This document shows, in pieces, positions 1 to 10,527 of a DNA stretch of 64,000 nucleotides. The stretch is taken from NCBI GenBank assembly GCA_022559845.1, contig CM040118.1:233291224-233355223 (forward strand). The letters are read 5' to 3'. The notes under the pieces are model-generated. The model was given only the letters and a program-made list of their open reading frames with translations, made no database searches and was not told the DNA's origin. The translations under genes and the position numbers were made by a program. Numbering within the stretch: position 1 is the stretch's first letter; the number at the start of each line of letters is the position of its first letter. Origin of the DNA: Amorphophallus konjac (taxonomy: Eukaryota > Streptophyta > Magnoliopsida > Alismatales > Araceae).

Positions 1-2114
1 GCGAGGGATGCTAGAGCATCGGCTAAAATATTCTGAGATCGGGCAGTATGAATATAGATCAACTTGCGGAATTGCCTATCAAGGAGCGTGACCAAATCTT
101 GATATGGTTTGAGCTTAGGGTCACGGGTGTGGTAGGTGGACAGAACTTGCCGCAGGACGAGCTGAGAGTCCCCTGTGATATTCAAGTAACGCGCGCCTAG
201 AAGATAGGCGTGCTTCAATCCAGCTAGGAGAGCCTCGTACTCGGCAATGTTGTTGGTAGCAGGAAATTGAAGTTGATAAGAAAAAAGAATCATCACTCCT
301 TCCGGAGTGAGCAGGACAGCCCCTATCCCTCGGCCCTGAGAGTTGAGTGCACCGTCGAAGTGCAGAGACCAGAAGGGATGATGAGTCAGGATAGAAAGAT
401 GCTCATCAGGGAAGTCATTCTGAATAGAATCAGTGCAGGGAATCGGGAGATGGGCAAGATGCTCAGCGATGGCGTATCCTTTGACCGCCTTCTGAACGAC
501 AAACGTAATATCGAACTGAGAGAGGAAGCTCTGCCAGCGAGCTAACCTACTAGAGAGGACATGCTTTTCTAAGAGATAGCAAATCGGGTCAATTCTAGAG
601 ATCAACCTAATTGGGTGGGCAAGGAAGTAGTGTTTGAGCTTCTGAGCTACCCACACTAAGGCAGTACAAGTCTTCTCCATAGCGGTGTATTTGGCCTCAG
701 CCGGGTTGAACAACCTAGAAAGGTAATAAGCTGCCCGCTCTTTCCCTTCATCATCTACTTGTGCTAAAATCGCCCTTAGGGAGTCCTCAATGACCGAGAT
801 GTATAGGATTAGGGGTTTCCCAAGGACAAGAGGTTGCAAAACCGAGGGATTGGATAGATATTCCTTTAGGTCCTCATAGGCCTTTTGACAATCTTGATTC
901 CATTCAAATTTGACCCCCGCCTTTAGCAATTCATAAAATGGGCGGCACCTCTGAGAATGTTGGGATATGAATCTTCTAATGAATTGCAATCTGCCAATCA
1001 GTCCTCGAAGTTCTGTAATATTCTTTGGCAAAGGCATGTCCATGACAGCCTTTGCTTTATTAGGATCAATCTGGATCTCCCGTTTGCTAACTATAAAGCC
1101 TAGCAGCTTCCCTGAAGAGACTCCGAAAACACACTTCTTCAGATTCATTTTGAGCTTGTACTCCCTAGCTCTCTGCAGCACCTTAGCCAAAATAGAGGGG
1201 TGTTCCTCTTTGGTTCTCGACTTCACCAAGATGTCATCCACGTGGGCTTCCATATAGATATGCATCATGTCGTGGAAGGTGGCCATCATCGCCCTTTGAT
1301 AAGTGGCACCTGCGTTCTTCAGACCGAACGACATAACCACATAACAATACGTGCCCCAGGGCGTGGTGAAGGAGGTTTTCTCTTGATCTTCTGGAGCGAG
1401 ACGAATCTGATTATAACCTTAGTAACCGTCCATGAATGATAAAGCTTCGTACCCGACGGTGTTATCCACCAAGACGTCTATGTGAGGCAGCGGGAAATCA
1501 TCCTTGGGACATGCTTTATTAAGATCCCTAAAATCGATGCAAATACGCACCTTTCCATCCTTCTTGATAACAGGGACTATGTTCGCCACCCACTGAGGAT
1601 AAAGAACAACTCTAATGAACCTGACCTTGTATAACTTATCAACCTCTTCCTTAATTTTCAAGGCCATGTGGGGGTGAAATCTTCTTGACCTCTGTTTTAC
1701 AGGTGTTGCCCCTGGTCTAAGTACGAGTCGGTGTTCCACTAATGAGGTGTCAAGACCCGGCATGTCCTCATAAGACCAGGCGAAAGAATCACTATACTCC
1801 CTTAGAACCTTGACTAGATCTTCTTCTACTTGCGGAGAGAGATTAGCGGCAATAATAATGGGCCTTGGGTCTTCTTCAGTTCCCAAATTTATTTCCTTTG
1901 TAGGTTCATCCACTGCCAATGATGGCTCCTCGAATCTCTTTAACACTTGCGCATAAAGATCGGCAGTGTCATCTACGTTGCTGTCCTCATCATCAATCGG
2001 GTCTTTCTCATCCAAGACTTCATAAACACCGAGTCCGTCATCGCTCCACACCCCTTCTATTTCCTCTTCATCTTCTATCACAATTGCCGTAGCAACAAAT
2101 TCTGGACACTTCAA
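1..2114 (-). pseudogene. Tat-1 reverse transcriptase, RNase H and archaeal-type RNase H
   Basis: The open segment 1419-2114 starts with an acidic linker and runs into the RT fingers and palm, with KKDGKVRICIDFRDLN and FPLPHID. It stops at a TAA (1419-1421) exactly where related RTs read DGYSGYNQ. Below the stop the same frame continues with GYNQIRL, MPFGLKNAGATYQ, the catalytic box HVDDILVKS, LLGFIVSKREI, a first RNase H, and then LHFDGALNSQGRGIGAVLL with NNIAEYEALLAGL, the second (aRNH) domain. The YxDD box has His instead of Tyr. This enzyme would make the element cDNA in cytoplasmic particles. The TAA and further stops in the linker make it nonfunctional. Lineage confidence is high. Confidence 0.86.
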
Positions 2115-2733
2115 AAGAGCATGACATCACTGAGCCAGATCCTATAAGAACCTATCAGGAATGGATTTGGCATGGCGCGTCGGCTCAAGCTCGGAAGGAT
2201 TGGACGACTTAGAAGAGGACCCTACTTCTCTAGCTCTAATCGACCCTACTTCCCTAGAATCGACGGACCCTATGCCTAACCTAGGAGAAAGGAAATCTAG
2301 TGGACAGGAAGGAGCAGGGGACTCGTGTCCCTGGGAGGAGGATGGAGACAAGGTAGCGTAATCTTCCACCGAAATCTCCGTTTCAAATTTGACATTTTTT
2401 TTGGAGATCAGTGTAGATCATACAGCAGGATGGAGGAGGAGGAAGTTGCGTGGGGAATAGAGAGGGGAAGATGCAATCGAAGAAGGGGTCGGAAGATGAA
2501 AACCACATCTCGTGGAGTTCGGCGGTGGGGGACGGAGGGGTAAACAGAGTTGATAAATCAATGGGTGGGCAGCGCCCACATGCACAGGGAACAAACAATA
2601 TTTCAGGTGATCTTTCCGTAAAATACAGATCGACCATAATAGGGGGTGAACAAGGTATGGATTCCAACCATTGAAAGAGAGATGTGAGATGGGAGGGAAA
2701 CCAAGAAAAGACAATGGGTGAGCTCCCCTTCTC
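2115..2733 (-). other. Degenerate linker between G-patch and RT of Tat-1
   Basis: This roughly 620-base stretch lies between the G-patch segment and the start of the open RT frame. Short open pieces on the minus strand (for example 2142-2369, Ser/Pro-rich) are separated by stops, two of them just upstream of 2114. Nothing here resembles a known domain. It is probably a decayed, low-constraint linker of the polyprotein. Confidence 0.5.
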
Positions 2734-3354
2734 CTATAGAGGACCAACTGGCTTTTTTGGCTTCCACTGAACGAGCCGCACCTCCTGATTCTCTTTCTGA
2801 CCATAACCATCTGGCTCGCTGAACATTCTGGCAAATGACTGACTAAAACTTGGCATATCATCAATAGGCCCCTTTGGCAGTAGAGGCGGGCTGTCAACTG
2901 TGCAGGCTGTATCTTCCTTCTCTGACTGTGTTGGCTGTGCCTGAAGTGTTCCTGGCTGGAGGGGGCCTTTAACAAAGTGTTGGCGATAGTCCCATGTAAG
3001 CAGTCCTGAGTCGCCCATCATTAAGAGTGCAGACTCTCGGTAGTCGAGACCTCTCCTGCCCATTTTTCTTCCTTTGGGCTCTGGCTTGGTTTGCTCTTGT
3101 AACTGCGCACCAAGGCCTCTCCCCGGTTGATAACCCAGCTTCAATATGATATCCCAACCCTTGGAATCTCGGATCTGGGGTTTTACTTTGATATGGACGG
3201 GTGTAGCGGCGGGCTTGCGTGGTGCATAAGCCCAAGGAAAGTCCAGATCCAGTACAGAAATAACGGGCCGGCTGCTGGGCCATAATGTGGGCATAATCTT
3301 CTCTGAAATAGCTTTTACAGATTGGACCGTGGATAAGCTTTTGACCTTAATCAC
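2734..3354 (-). pseudogene. G-patch domain segment downstream of Tat-1 protease
   Basis: The 206-residue segment contains a recognisable G-patch: SKGWDIILKLGYQPGRGLGA followed about 20 residues on by RRGLDY (about 3020-3160). The Gly/aromatic spacing fits the family pattern, which is an RNA-binding and protein-binding motif. It is in the same reading frame as the protease and separated from it only by one TAA at 3361-3363, so protease and G-patch were probably one product. The annotated start is a GTG inside that former frame, not a real start codon. A G-patch directly after protease is known from betaretroviruses; here it sits in a plant gypsy polyprotein. Confidence 0.75.
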
Positions 3355-3360
3355 CCTCCC

Positions 3361-4533
3361 TTAAAAAGGGAACTTGAGACATTGATGCGCGGTGGAGGGC
3401 ACAGCACTGAGAGTATCGATCCACGGACGACCCAAGATAGCTTTGAACATCGGGTCGATGTCCAGCACATAGAATTCAATGGGCATAGTGAGAGGCCCAA
3501 GCTCAGCTTGAATAGTAACAATCTCGTGACATGCCCTCCTAGAATTGTCATAAGCAGCTATAGTAGTGGGGGTCGGGCGTAGAAGTTCTTCTGACAGATT
3601 GCAGGCCCTGAGAGTGCTGAGCGGCACATTGATAGATGCCCCTGTGTCAACTAATGCCGCATCAATGCTGACTTTATTCAAGATAATGGTGATGCAAAGC
3701 AGTATTTGTCGTGCTTCTGGTGGTGCTAGCTCAGTTTCAGAGAAGGTTATAGCTGGTCCTTTAGAAATTGTTGCCAGTGCCGTAGGTAAACTGTCGGCTG
3801 CCACATCTTCACTAACCATCACCTTCTGAAGAAAGTTCCTGAGAGCATCTTGGTGAAGGGTAGGTCTTTTGATAAGCTCCAGCATGGATATCTTAGCGGG
3901 CACCCGATCCAAGTGATGCAATATATCGTATTGGGTTCCTGGTAACGACTCGGCTTCTTCCTGCTCAGCAGTCGGTTGGGAAGACTGGGGATTGGAGGTA
4001 GAAGGATAATTGCGGTGAAACATGCGCCCGCTCCGTAGGGCGAAGTTATAGGCTGCCGCGGCCTCGGATGGGCTCAAGATAAGTGACTTAACAGGCCCAG
4101 TGGGGTGGATGAGTGGTGCGGAAGAGGGTGTGGTGGAAAGGATGATGGGTGAGGGGTTGGTGGTAGCGGGTGTGAGCGGAAGTGGGGGTATAAAGGTAGG
4201 CAGAGGTGTAATGAGTGGAGGGTTAGATGGAGGTGTGGTGATAGCGGGGGTGAGTAATATGGGAGAGACGGGCGGTGAAGTAGGAATAGATGAAAGGACA
4301 AACGGTGTAGTAGGCGGAGGAGGGTTTTGGTATGTGGGCGTAAGGATGGTGGGAGCGGAAGGAGTGCGGAAGTTGTGGTGAAGGGCCATGACTTGCAGCG
4401 TAGAGCTGTCATCATCAAAGGACCACCCGACATCAGGGACTGGGGGTTGAACTACATTGACCTGAGCCGGCGCCGGCGGCTGAGGCTGTGGAGCGGGAGG
4501 ATGGTTCGGCATTGGGTTCTGATGGATCCCCAA
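3361..4533 (-). CDS. Tat-1 aspartic protease with Pro-rich N-terminal region
   Basis: The first about 180 of 390 residues are Pro/Ser/Thr-rich and low complexity. A short conserved segment AAAAYNFALRSGRMFHRNYP follows, and then a retropepsin-like domain with the active site ALVDTGASINVPLS and the flap-distal motif AILGRPWID. The protease would cut the Gag-Pol precursor. The segment is open throughout and lies between gag (upstream) and the G-patch segment (downstream, same frame). The opposite strand shows several long ORFs here (4100-4827), produced by the low-complexity composition. The key residues are present, but the surrounding polyprotein is broken. Confidence 0.82.
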   Translation of the reverse strand: MGIHQNPMPNHPPAPQPQPPAPAQVNVVQPPVPDVGWSFDDDSSTLQVMALHHNFRTPSAPTILTPTYQNPPPPTTPFVLSSIPTSPPVSPILLTPAITTPPSNPPLITPLPTFIPPLPLTPATTNPSPIILSTTPSSAPLIHPTGPVKSLILSPSEAAAAYNFALRSGRMFHRNYPSTSNPQSSQPTAEQEEAESLPGTQYDILHHLDRVPAKISMLELIKRPTLHQDALRNFLQKVMVSEDVAADSLPTALATISKGPAITFSETELAPPEARQILLCITIILNKVSIDAALVDTGASINVPLSTLRACNLSEELLRPTPTTIAAYDNSRRACHEIVTIQAELGPLTMPIEFYVLDIDPMFKAILGRPWIDTLSAVPSTAHQCLKFPF

Positions 4534-4554
4534 GTCTTGAACCGGCTGCTGTTG

Positions 4555-6357
4555 CTATTGCGGCTGCTTTTGCGGTTGCGGTACCTGTTGTTGTTGCACT
4601 TGCTGCCTCGGTGGCTGCCTTCTTTTCTCTTTAATTTTCATAATGGCCCTATGCATTTCGGCCCAATCAATCCTTTGTCCTTCATGGAGGTCATAGACCA
4701 AATCCCTGAACTGAAAACACCCTTCAATAGTATGTCTCGACTGCCTATGAAACATAGAATACTTTATCTGATCGACGGCCGGGTTCCAGTTGGGCCGTTC
4801 CGGTGGGAGTTGTATAGCACTAACTAACATGAGAGCCAAGAAGATATCCGTGAGGGTTTCTGGCAGAGGTGGGTACTGTGCTCTTTTAGGAGCCGGGCGC
4901 TTGTTGTTGTTGTTGTTGTAGCCATTAGGTGGAGGGACATTATGGTATTGCGGAGGCTGTGGAGGTTGTTGCGGAGCGGTAAAGGTATTTTGTGGAGTGG
5001 CAAAGGTAGGCGGCGGGTTTTGTGGAATGGTTGGGAAGTTTTGTGGAGCGGGGTTTTGAGGAGTGAGGGGATTTTACGGAAAGCGGAATGGAGCGGCTTG
5101 GAAGGGGAAGGTAACGGCTTGAACTTGTTCGTTGGTCTAGACCCCTTCGGTGACAGGCCCTTGAGGTTTCTTGTGGTATTTAGGCTTTTGGTTCTCAAAG
5201 AGTGAGTGGATGGGGGAGTCCTTGAACTGTGTTTGGATGAACCGCGCCCGGCTATATAGTTGGGGCATGTTGGCTATATCATTCACAGCAAGGATGTTAT
5301 GGAAGGTCGGAGTAGCATTGGAGATGAGTAGCTTGACCTTCTCTTCCTCCGGAATATGGCCTGGCAACCTAGCGGCCATCTGCCTCCATCTATCAGCATA
5401 AGTTGCAAACTCCTCATCGGGCTTCATTTTCTCGACCACCAAGTCTGTGAAAGAATATTCTGGACCGACCCTGTCTTGAAACCGTTGGATGAACTTGTCT
5501 TTCACTATTTTGAAGCTCTCGACATCCTCTAGCGGCAGAGAATAGAACCATTCCAGTGCAACACCATCCAATGATCGGCGGAACAAATACGCCATGAGGC
5601 GATCATCATACGGAAATTGGGCTGATTCATATAAAAAGTCCCTCACATGAATAAAGGAATTGCCGTTCCCATCATACTTGCGGTAATTAGGGAGCTCAGA
5701 TTGCGGAGGGAATCAGATGTTTTGGAAGCTGGGGACTGGAACATCTGCCAAGGATTGTGGGCCAACCCATTTTTGGAGCAAATCAAGCTGTTGTTGCATG
5801 GCGGCCCACTTATCAAGGAGTTCCTGCTCCCTAGACGGGGTAGGGGTAGTGAAAGACGAAGGTTGAAATTGAGGAGCAGAAGGATAGACTGTTGTAGGAG
5901 GTGGAAGCCCATAAGAGGGAGCAGAAGGATAAACGGACAAGGGAGGGAGCCCATAAGAAGGATATTGGGCCAAAGACTGACCCAGATTAGAGTGGACCTG
6001 GGCAACCCCTTGCTGAGGGCGTAAGAAATCTGAAGGGCCAACGAGGACTTGTGGCGCCGATGGGTTGGACATGTGATGATCCGCCTGAATAAAAGAAGGG
6101 AGAATACACTTTCCCTTGTCGGAAGGTTGGTGGGCCGAAGCAGAAGATTGGCCTGTTTCCATACCAGAAAAGGTGATTGTCCGAGGTTGGACCGGAGTAA
6201 GATCAATTGGAGTGGGCTGGATGGAGGGCCCATCAACTCTAGACTGGTCGATGGAAAGATTAGATTGGCCTTGCGCAATCATAGGAGGTGGGGTATTGGA
6301 CCCCTGCATGGCCTGATAGACAGCCTGGAGTTGGGCCGGATCCAACTGGGCCATCAT
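4555..6357 (-). pseudogene. Tat-1 Gag
   Basis: Three consecutive minus-strand segments carry this gene. The N-terminal one (5713-6357) is Pro/Gln/Ser-rich, beginning MMAQLDPAQLQAVYQAMQG. Segment 5137-5646 is a clear retrotransposon gag domain (GVALEWFYSLPLEDVESFK, EFATYADRWRQMAARL). Segment 4555-4839 is a C-terminal piece ending in a Gln-rich tail. Between 4839 and 5137 the frame is interrupted in Gln/Pro-rich sequence. Gag forms the particle shell and binds genomic RNA. No CCHC knuckle was found. The start is taken from the first Met of the open segment and could lie slightly upstream. Confidence 0.78.
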
Positions 6358-6902
6358 TTGGAGAATGGAGCCAGCAGAAGGAGAAGAAAAGGAAGGAGTG
6401 GTTTGGCCGCCCTCTATAGGAACGGAGGATAGAAGAGGGGCAGACCCCTCTCCAAACGAGAATGAGATAACCCTAGAAGGGTTTTCAGAAGCCCTGGAGG
6501 GAGAGACTCCTCTTGGGAACGGGGAGGATTGAAATAAGCCATGATAGGTTCGAAGAGCGGATTGGAGTAGAGTTTGGAGAAGGAATTGACCCTAGAAGAT
6601 GACTCTAATGGACGAAGACAACTCCACATGCAACGGAAGACCTTAAAAAAAAACAACACACAACAAACACACAATGAGTGATCAAACTTAGATGACTTTA
6701 ACAAAGATGCAAGTGAAACAAGAGATAATAACCTCAAGGTCAACCAAGTTGTTTAGATGATAAAACAAGATTTTTGATTTCTTCCGTTTTTAGAACCTTA
6801 GTGACTTGATTAAAATGTGCTCTCAAAATAGGTTCCTAATAGGGGAAGGATAAGTGGCTTGGTTGACTCTAAGTGTAATCACTCCTTCACTTATGCAATC
6901 CT

Positions 6903-7015
6903 AGGCACGGTGTGGGAAGTGGTACAACCGGCCCGGCGTCCGTGTGGGAATCCACGGCTCGCGGGGACTTATGGAGGTCTCTGATGTGATTTCCTGGTCG
7001 GCACCAAGGAATATG
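6903..7015 (-). ncRNA. Leader module alpha, copy in Tat-1
   Basis: On the element strand this block reads ATATTCCTT, then GAGACCTCCATAAGTCCCC, a hairpin and GGTTGTACC. The same ordered blocks occur in the LTRs of Tekay-like elements A (20150-20247) and B (51791-51894 and 59392-59490). The hairpin is CCGTG, an 8-base loop GATTCCCA, then CACGG (plus coordinates 6940-6957). Compared with the copy in B, one stem pair has changed on both sides (T:A to G:C). It lies in the untranslated leader, in sense orientation, as in the other elements. Calling it a structured RNA element is inference. Confidence 0.55.
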
Positions 7016-7466
7016 GAGACGAGAGGTCCACACACCAAGGTAGGAGAATGAAATCTAATGTATGAAAATATGCATGAACCTATGTGCACCGGGGTGCATG
7101 TAAATTGACTAAAATCTAATAATAAAATATGCACACAATGATATGGATATGTGAACCAACCAAGGAGGAGACCAAATAGCACCCAAGCATGAAAATCACA
7201 GCAAAAACTACGGTAGTAAACAACACCTCGGGATGTGTACCTGTCTGGAGTGTGTGACGGTCTATACTACCTGCGTCAGAGGAGTGTGACGGTCGAATAC
7301 CAGACCGTCAGAGTAATGTAACGCATGGATGCAAGACCATCAGAGGAGCCAGAGAACCAGAAATAGCAGAGAAATAAAGGGAAAATCCGGGGAAAATCAG
7401 AGCAACAAGGGCAAATAAAGGGGAGTAGGTTTAACAGAGATTCAAAGCACGATTGGCACTAGTTGT

Positions 7467-7484
7467 CCCACCGTGATCGCCAAA
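7467..7484 (-). promoter_or_regulatory. Probable primer-binding site of Tat-1
   Basis: Eight to ten bases inside the LTR boundary the element strand reads TGGCGATCACGGTGGGAC. This resembles in position and opening (TGGCGA) the tRNA-Arg-type sites of Ogre/Tat elements, but the match beyond the first six bases is imperfect. Confidence 0.6.
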
Positions 7485-7491
7485 ATTTTTT

Positions 7492-9238
7492 TGTTGGTTT
7501 TAATGTGTCCCTTCCTTTTGCAAGATGGGCTATGATGCCAACTATGATAAGGTATGAGCAAATAATGAAGTCAATCAACCTATGAACATGTGAATCATGA
7601 ACCTAGGAAACAAGCACAAGCTCTAGCATGGGCATGCTAACTCAATCAAAACTAAACTAGGCAAATAAAGAAAAACACACGCCGGGGCGTGGAATAAGGA
7701 ATAAAGAAAAACACACCATCTAGGTGGAACAAGTAAAGTAAAGAGGAGATATGATGAAAGAGAAAGCTAATGTCCAAACTAAGGAAAGACGTGATCGCCA
7801 CTAAGGTAAAAACAAGTCAAAGACCTGATAAATACCTTAGAATAGGAGGATGATGCACCCACCCACGGGAGAGAGAAAATAACCAGGAAACTGCAGCTCT
7901 GTGAAATATAACAGTCGAAGACTGATGCGCCACAGGACGTGTGACGGTCCCACGATAGACCGCTACAAGACTCTAACGCGCCTGTGGTAGACCGTCAGAG
8001 CTTCTACAGAATAGAAGTTGGGAATCTTTTAATCTCCAAGCTTTCCAGCAGGCCAGAGAGCTTGGGCCTCGTGATATGGACTCTGTAAACCTGCAAAAGA
8101 GTGTAGAACATAAGAAAAATAACTCAGATTAGACCTTTGACAAAGTAGTATCAATAAATCAAAGAAACTTAAAATCATGTAAAAGGAAAGGGAAATACCG
8201 GGGAGGTTGGTTTTTTTAACCCCTGTGGGGCATTTTAAAAGATGGGAGGATGTTTTGAATGAATGCAGCAAGTGCAAGAATGTGAGAGATGGAGAGGGAC
8301 AATGCTATGAATGCTTGAAAGAGGGAATAGACACTAAGATGACAATTTGACTGAACTAAACCCTTGAAAATGATACTCCCTGGACTTTGGAAGCAGATGG
8401 ATGTGGGAAGTAGCTCTCCTTGGTTAGTTCTAGCTCCAGGATGCGGCAGCACTTCGACGTGAACTCCAGATGTCTCCTCTTCAAGCCATGAAGTCAAGGG
8501 TTCTATTTATAGACCCTCAAAGTCTAGGTTCGAGTTGAGGATAATCCAGCTAGAAAGTAGGACGTTTCTTAGTAAACTCTTGAAGATAATACTCCTAAGA
8601 GTCCATAGAAACAAACAGAAGGTTCTGAGGATCAGATTTGGAAGATAAATCAAAGAATCAAACTCTTAATTTGGCCACGGAGTAGCAGAGAAAGAGCAGT
8701 TCTGTTAGAACTCTCTGTTTGATGTAACGGCCGCACGATAGACCGCCACAAGGATGTAACGCCCCATGGATGGACCGTCACACAACCCTATCCATTAAAA
8801 GATAAGATCAACGGGCAAAGTTTACGAACATAGGACTCTAGATGAATGTAACGGTCAAGGGTAAACGCGTCACAATGCATGTAACGGCCGCACGATTGAC
8901 CGTCACACCCAACGGATAGGCTAAAAAGATAAGCTTGAAAGGAAGCCTTTGGCTTGAGGACTCTGAAGGGATGTAACGAACCAAGGAAGATGCGTTACAT
9001 GGCTGTAACGTGCCATCAAAGGACCGTTAGAGACAATGGAGTGCAAATGAAAATGAAGACTTGCTAAGCTTCGTCCAGCGGAAAGAGATAAGGAACCAGA
9101 CCCGACCAAGGAGATATGACCCATGAAATAAACCTCAAATTTGACCAAGAAGGCTCAACAAAGGTGAACAACTCGGAGCATCATATGGAATGAACAAGGA
9201 GATGACCCGACTTATTGGTCATAAAATGGGTGTCAACA
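7492..9238 (-). repeat. 5' LTR of Tat-1 (1747 bp)
   Basis: The element-strand termini are TGTTGACACC at 9238 and CCAACA at 7492, giving short inverted ends TGTTG/CAACA. The primer-binding site follows directly. The LTR holds repeated imperfect dyads of the form TGTAACGG ... GACCGTCACA at 7915-8010 and 8715-9035. No plausible gene lies within it; the small ORFs (8029-8497, 8921-9148) are noncoding shadows. Confidence 0.82.
8715..9035. repeat. Cluster of TGTAACGG / CCGTCACA dyads in Tat-1 LTR
   Basis: Five to six head-to-head pairs are visible, for example TGTAACGGCCGCACGA followed by TTGACCGTCACA. Each pair forms an imperfect palindrome of about 28 bases. Pairs are separated by 15-60 bases. 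Similar pairs occur at 7250-7345 and 7915-8010. Function is unknown; multiple protein-binding sites or RNA hairpins are both possible. Confidence 0.6.
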
Positions 9239-9243
9239 GCTGG

Positions 9244-10527
9244 CCCTTTTTTTCTTTCCTTGTCTTCTTTTCTTTTCTTTGGCTAGCCCTTGCCCCCAGC
9301 ACAGGCCGCCATCCTTGTCTGATGCTTCGTCAGCTTCCTCTTCATGCTTCAGTGAAAGCTGCTCCAGTTCCTACCACAGGACATGGTCCCGCACCAGCAA
9401 AGGTTCTAGCTCAGGCTGTACATACTCATCTAGCCCATTTATGTAGTCCTGTAGCCGTCGGGCTTCTGGACTAATTTACTTGATCACCGGCAGCGGAGTT
9501 TTCCTCCTCCGGTTGTGGGTGGGTATTCTGATGACTGCAGGTGGGCTGGTCCATACAGGTGTTGCCACTGGCAGAGGGGCTCGTGGTGTGATGCCACGAA
9601 TATGTGCCCCCACTACTGGGCGGGACGTGCCCTTCTTCTTGGTTTTTGCGGGGACTTGCTGCCATCCCTCTTGTTCTTTCATTGGGGCCAGAAAGCAAGC
9701 TTCATAGATGCCCTGAGTACTGGCTTCTGTGGTCTCCTTAGGCAATGCTTGGTATAGAGAGACCTTGTTGACGGTGGCTTTTCTTAGAGGCACCTCATGT
9801 GGCTGTGGAGGGTCGACCTTGTACTCCCCCAGCTCTATCTCTTCTTTCTTTATCATGCCTTCGATAATATCCTTGAAAACATAACAGTCTTCAATCGGAT
9901 GTCCCAGCATCTGGTGGTAGGGGCAAAATCTTGGGCTATCTCTTCTCTTCAGGTCTTCCGGCCTCTTTGGCTCAGGCAGGGTGACCTTATCATACTGGGT
10001 AACCCAGTCGAACAAGATCCTGGTCTTCTCCTTTGGGAAAGAGTAAGCCTTCTTCATCTTGTCGCGGAGCGACGGACCTTCCTTGCCATCCTCGGTCTTA
10101 GCAGGCTAAGGGGCAGCCGTCTTCTTGCCTTTGTCTTTTTGTTGTTCAAACGTTTTAATATCAAGGGCGTTTACTTCTTTAGGTGCCTGGTGCCGCTCTG
10201 CTGCCTTGCCTTTTTGTGCAGTGGCAATACTGGATGTCGGGGCAGGTTTTGCCACGAAGGCTTCTACCTCGGCCACACTATTATTCAGGCAGTCAAACGA
10301 CCGAACTTCCATGCCAATCATCCTTTCCAGCACCTCTCTCCTGAGGTTCTGCTTGTAGATCTGCACATCGTCTTCCTGGTGTGGGGGCCGCTTGCATCTC
10401 ATTCCGAGGTTCCTCCACCTCTTGACGTAGTCAAGGGCCGTTTCATCTGCCCTCTGTTTTGTTGAATAGAGTTCAGCCACTGTGACCTCCCTCTCTGTGA
10501 CATGAAATCTTTCCCTGAACTTCCTCT
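9244..10527 (-). pseudogene. Tat-2 Gag, 3' part
   Basis: Segment 10106-10480 is the second half of a retrotransposon gag domain (STKQRADETALDYVKRWRNL). Segment 9476-10057 follows with FCPYHQMLGHPIEDCYVFKD, the modified Cys/His knuckle common in Tat-type Gag, and a basic tail. Below 9476 the frame continues after one TAA (SPEARRLQDYINGLDEYV) into a Glu/Lys-rich region that ends at the Tat-1 insertion. The N-terminal half of the gag domain is on the far side of the MITE (11229-11730), in a compatible frame. Several stops make it nonfunctional. Confidence 0.75.

Larger units (their letters stand above)
6358..7491 (-). other. Tat-1 5' leader (untranslated)
   Basis: Between the primer-binding site and gag there are about 1.1 kb without a convincing gene on either strand. 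The stretch contains module alpha (6903-7015, a separate entry), a 5-bp-stem palindrome TGCAC/GTGCA at 7085-7098, and a group of GTGACGGTC/GACCGTC dyads at 7250-7345. A leader of this length is usual for Tat-type elements. Confidence 0.65.
1..9238 (-). mobile_element. Tat-1: Tat-lineage LTR retrotransposon, 3' part outside window
   Basis: Reading the minus strand from 9238 downwards gives a 5' LTR (7492-9238), a tRNA-type primer-binding site, a leader, gag, protease, a G-patch segment, reverse transcriptase, RNase H and a second, archaeal-type RNase H. The window ends before the integrase and 3' LTR. The dual RNase H order is characteristic of plant Tat/Ogre-type gypsy elements. The LTR starts TGTTGACACC and ends CCAACA on the element strand. 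The element lies in another Tat-like element (Tat-2); the five bases to its right are GCTGG (9239-9243), but the matching target-site copy is outside the window. Frames are broken by several stops, so this is a dead copy. Confidence 0.88.

Noticed and set aside
4074..4827. Long plus- and minus-strand ORFs over the Tat-1 protease N-terminus
   Set aside because: They are shadows of the Pro-rich, low-complexity coding region on the minus strand. The repetitive composition keeps several frames open.
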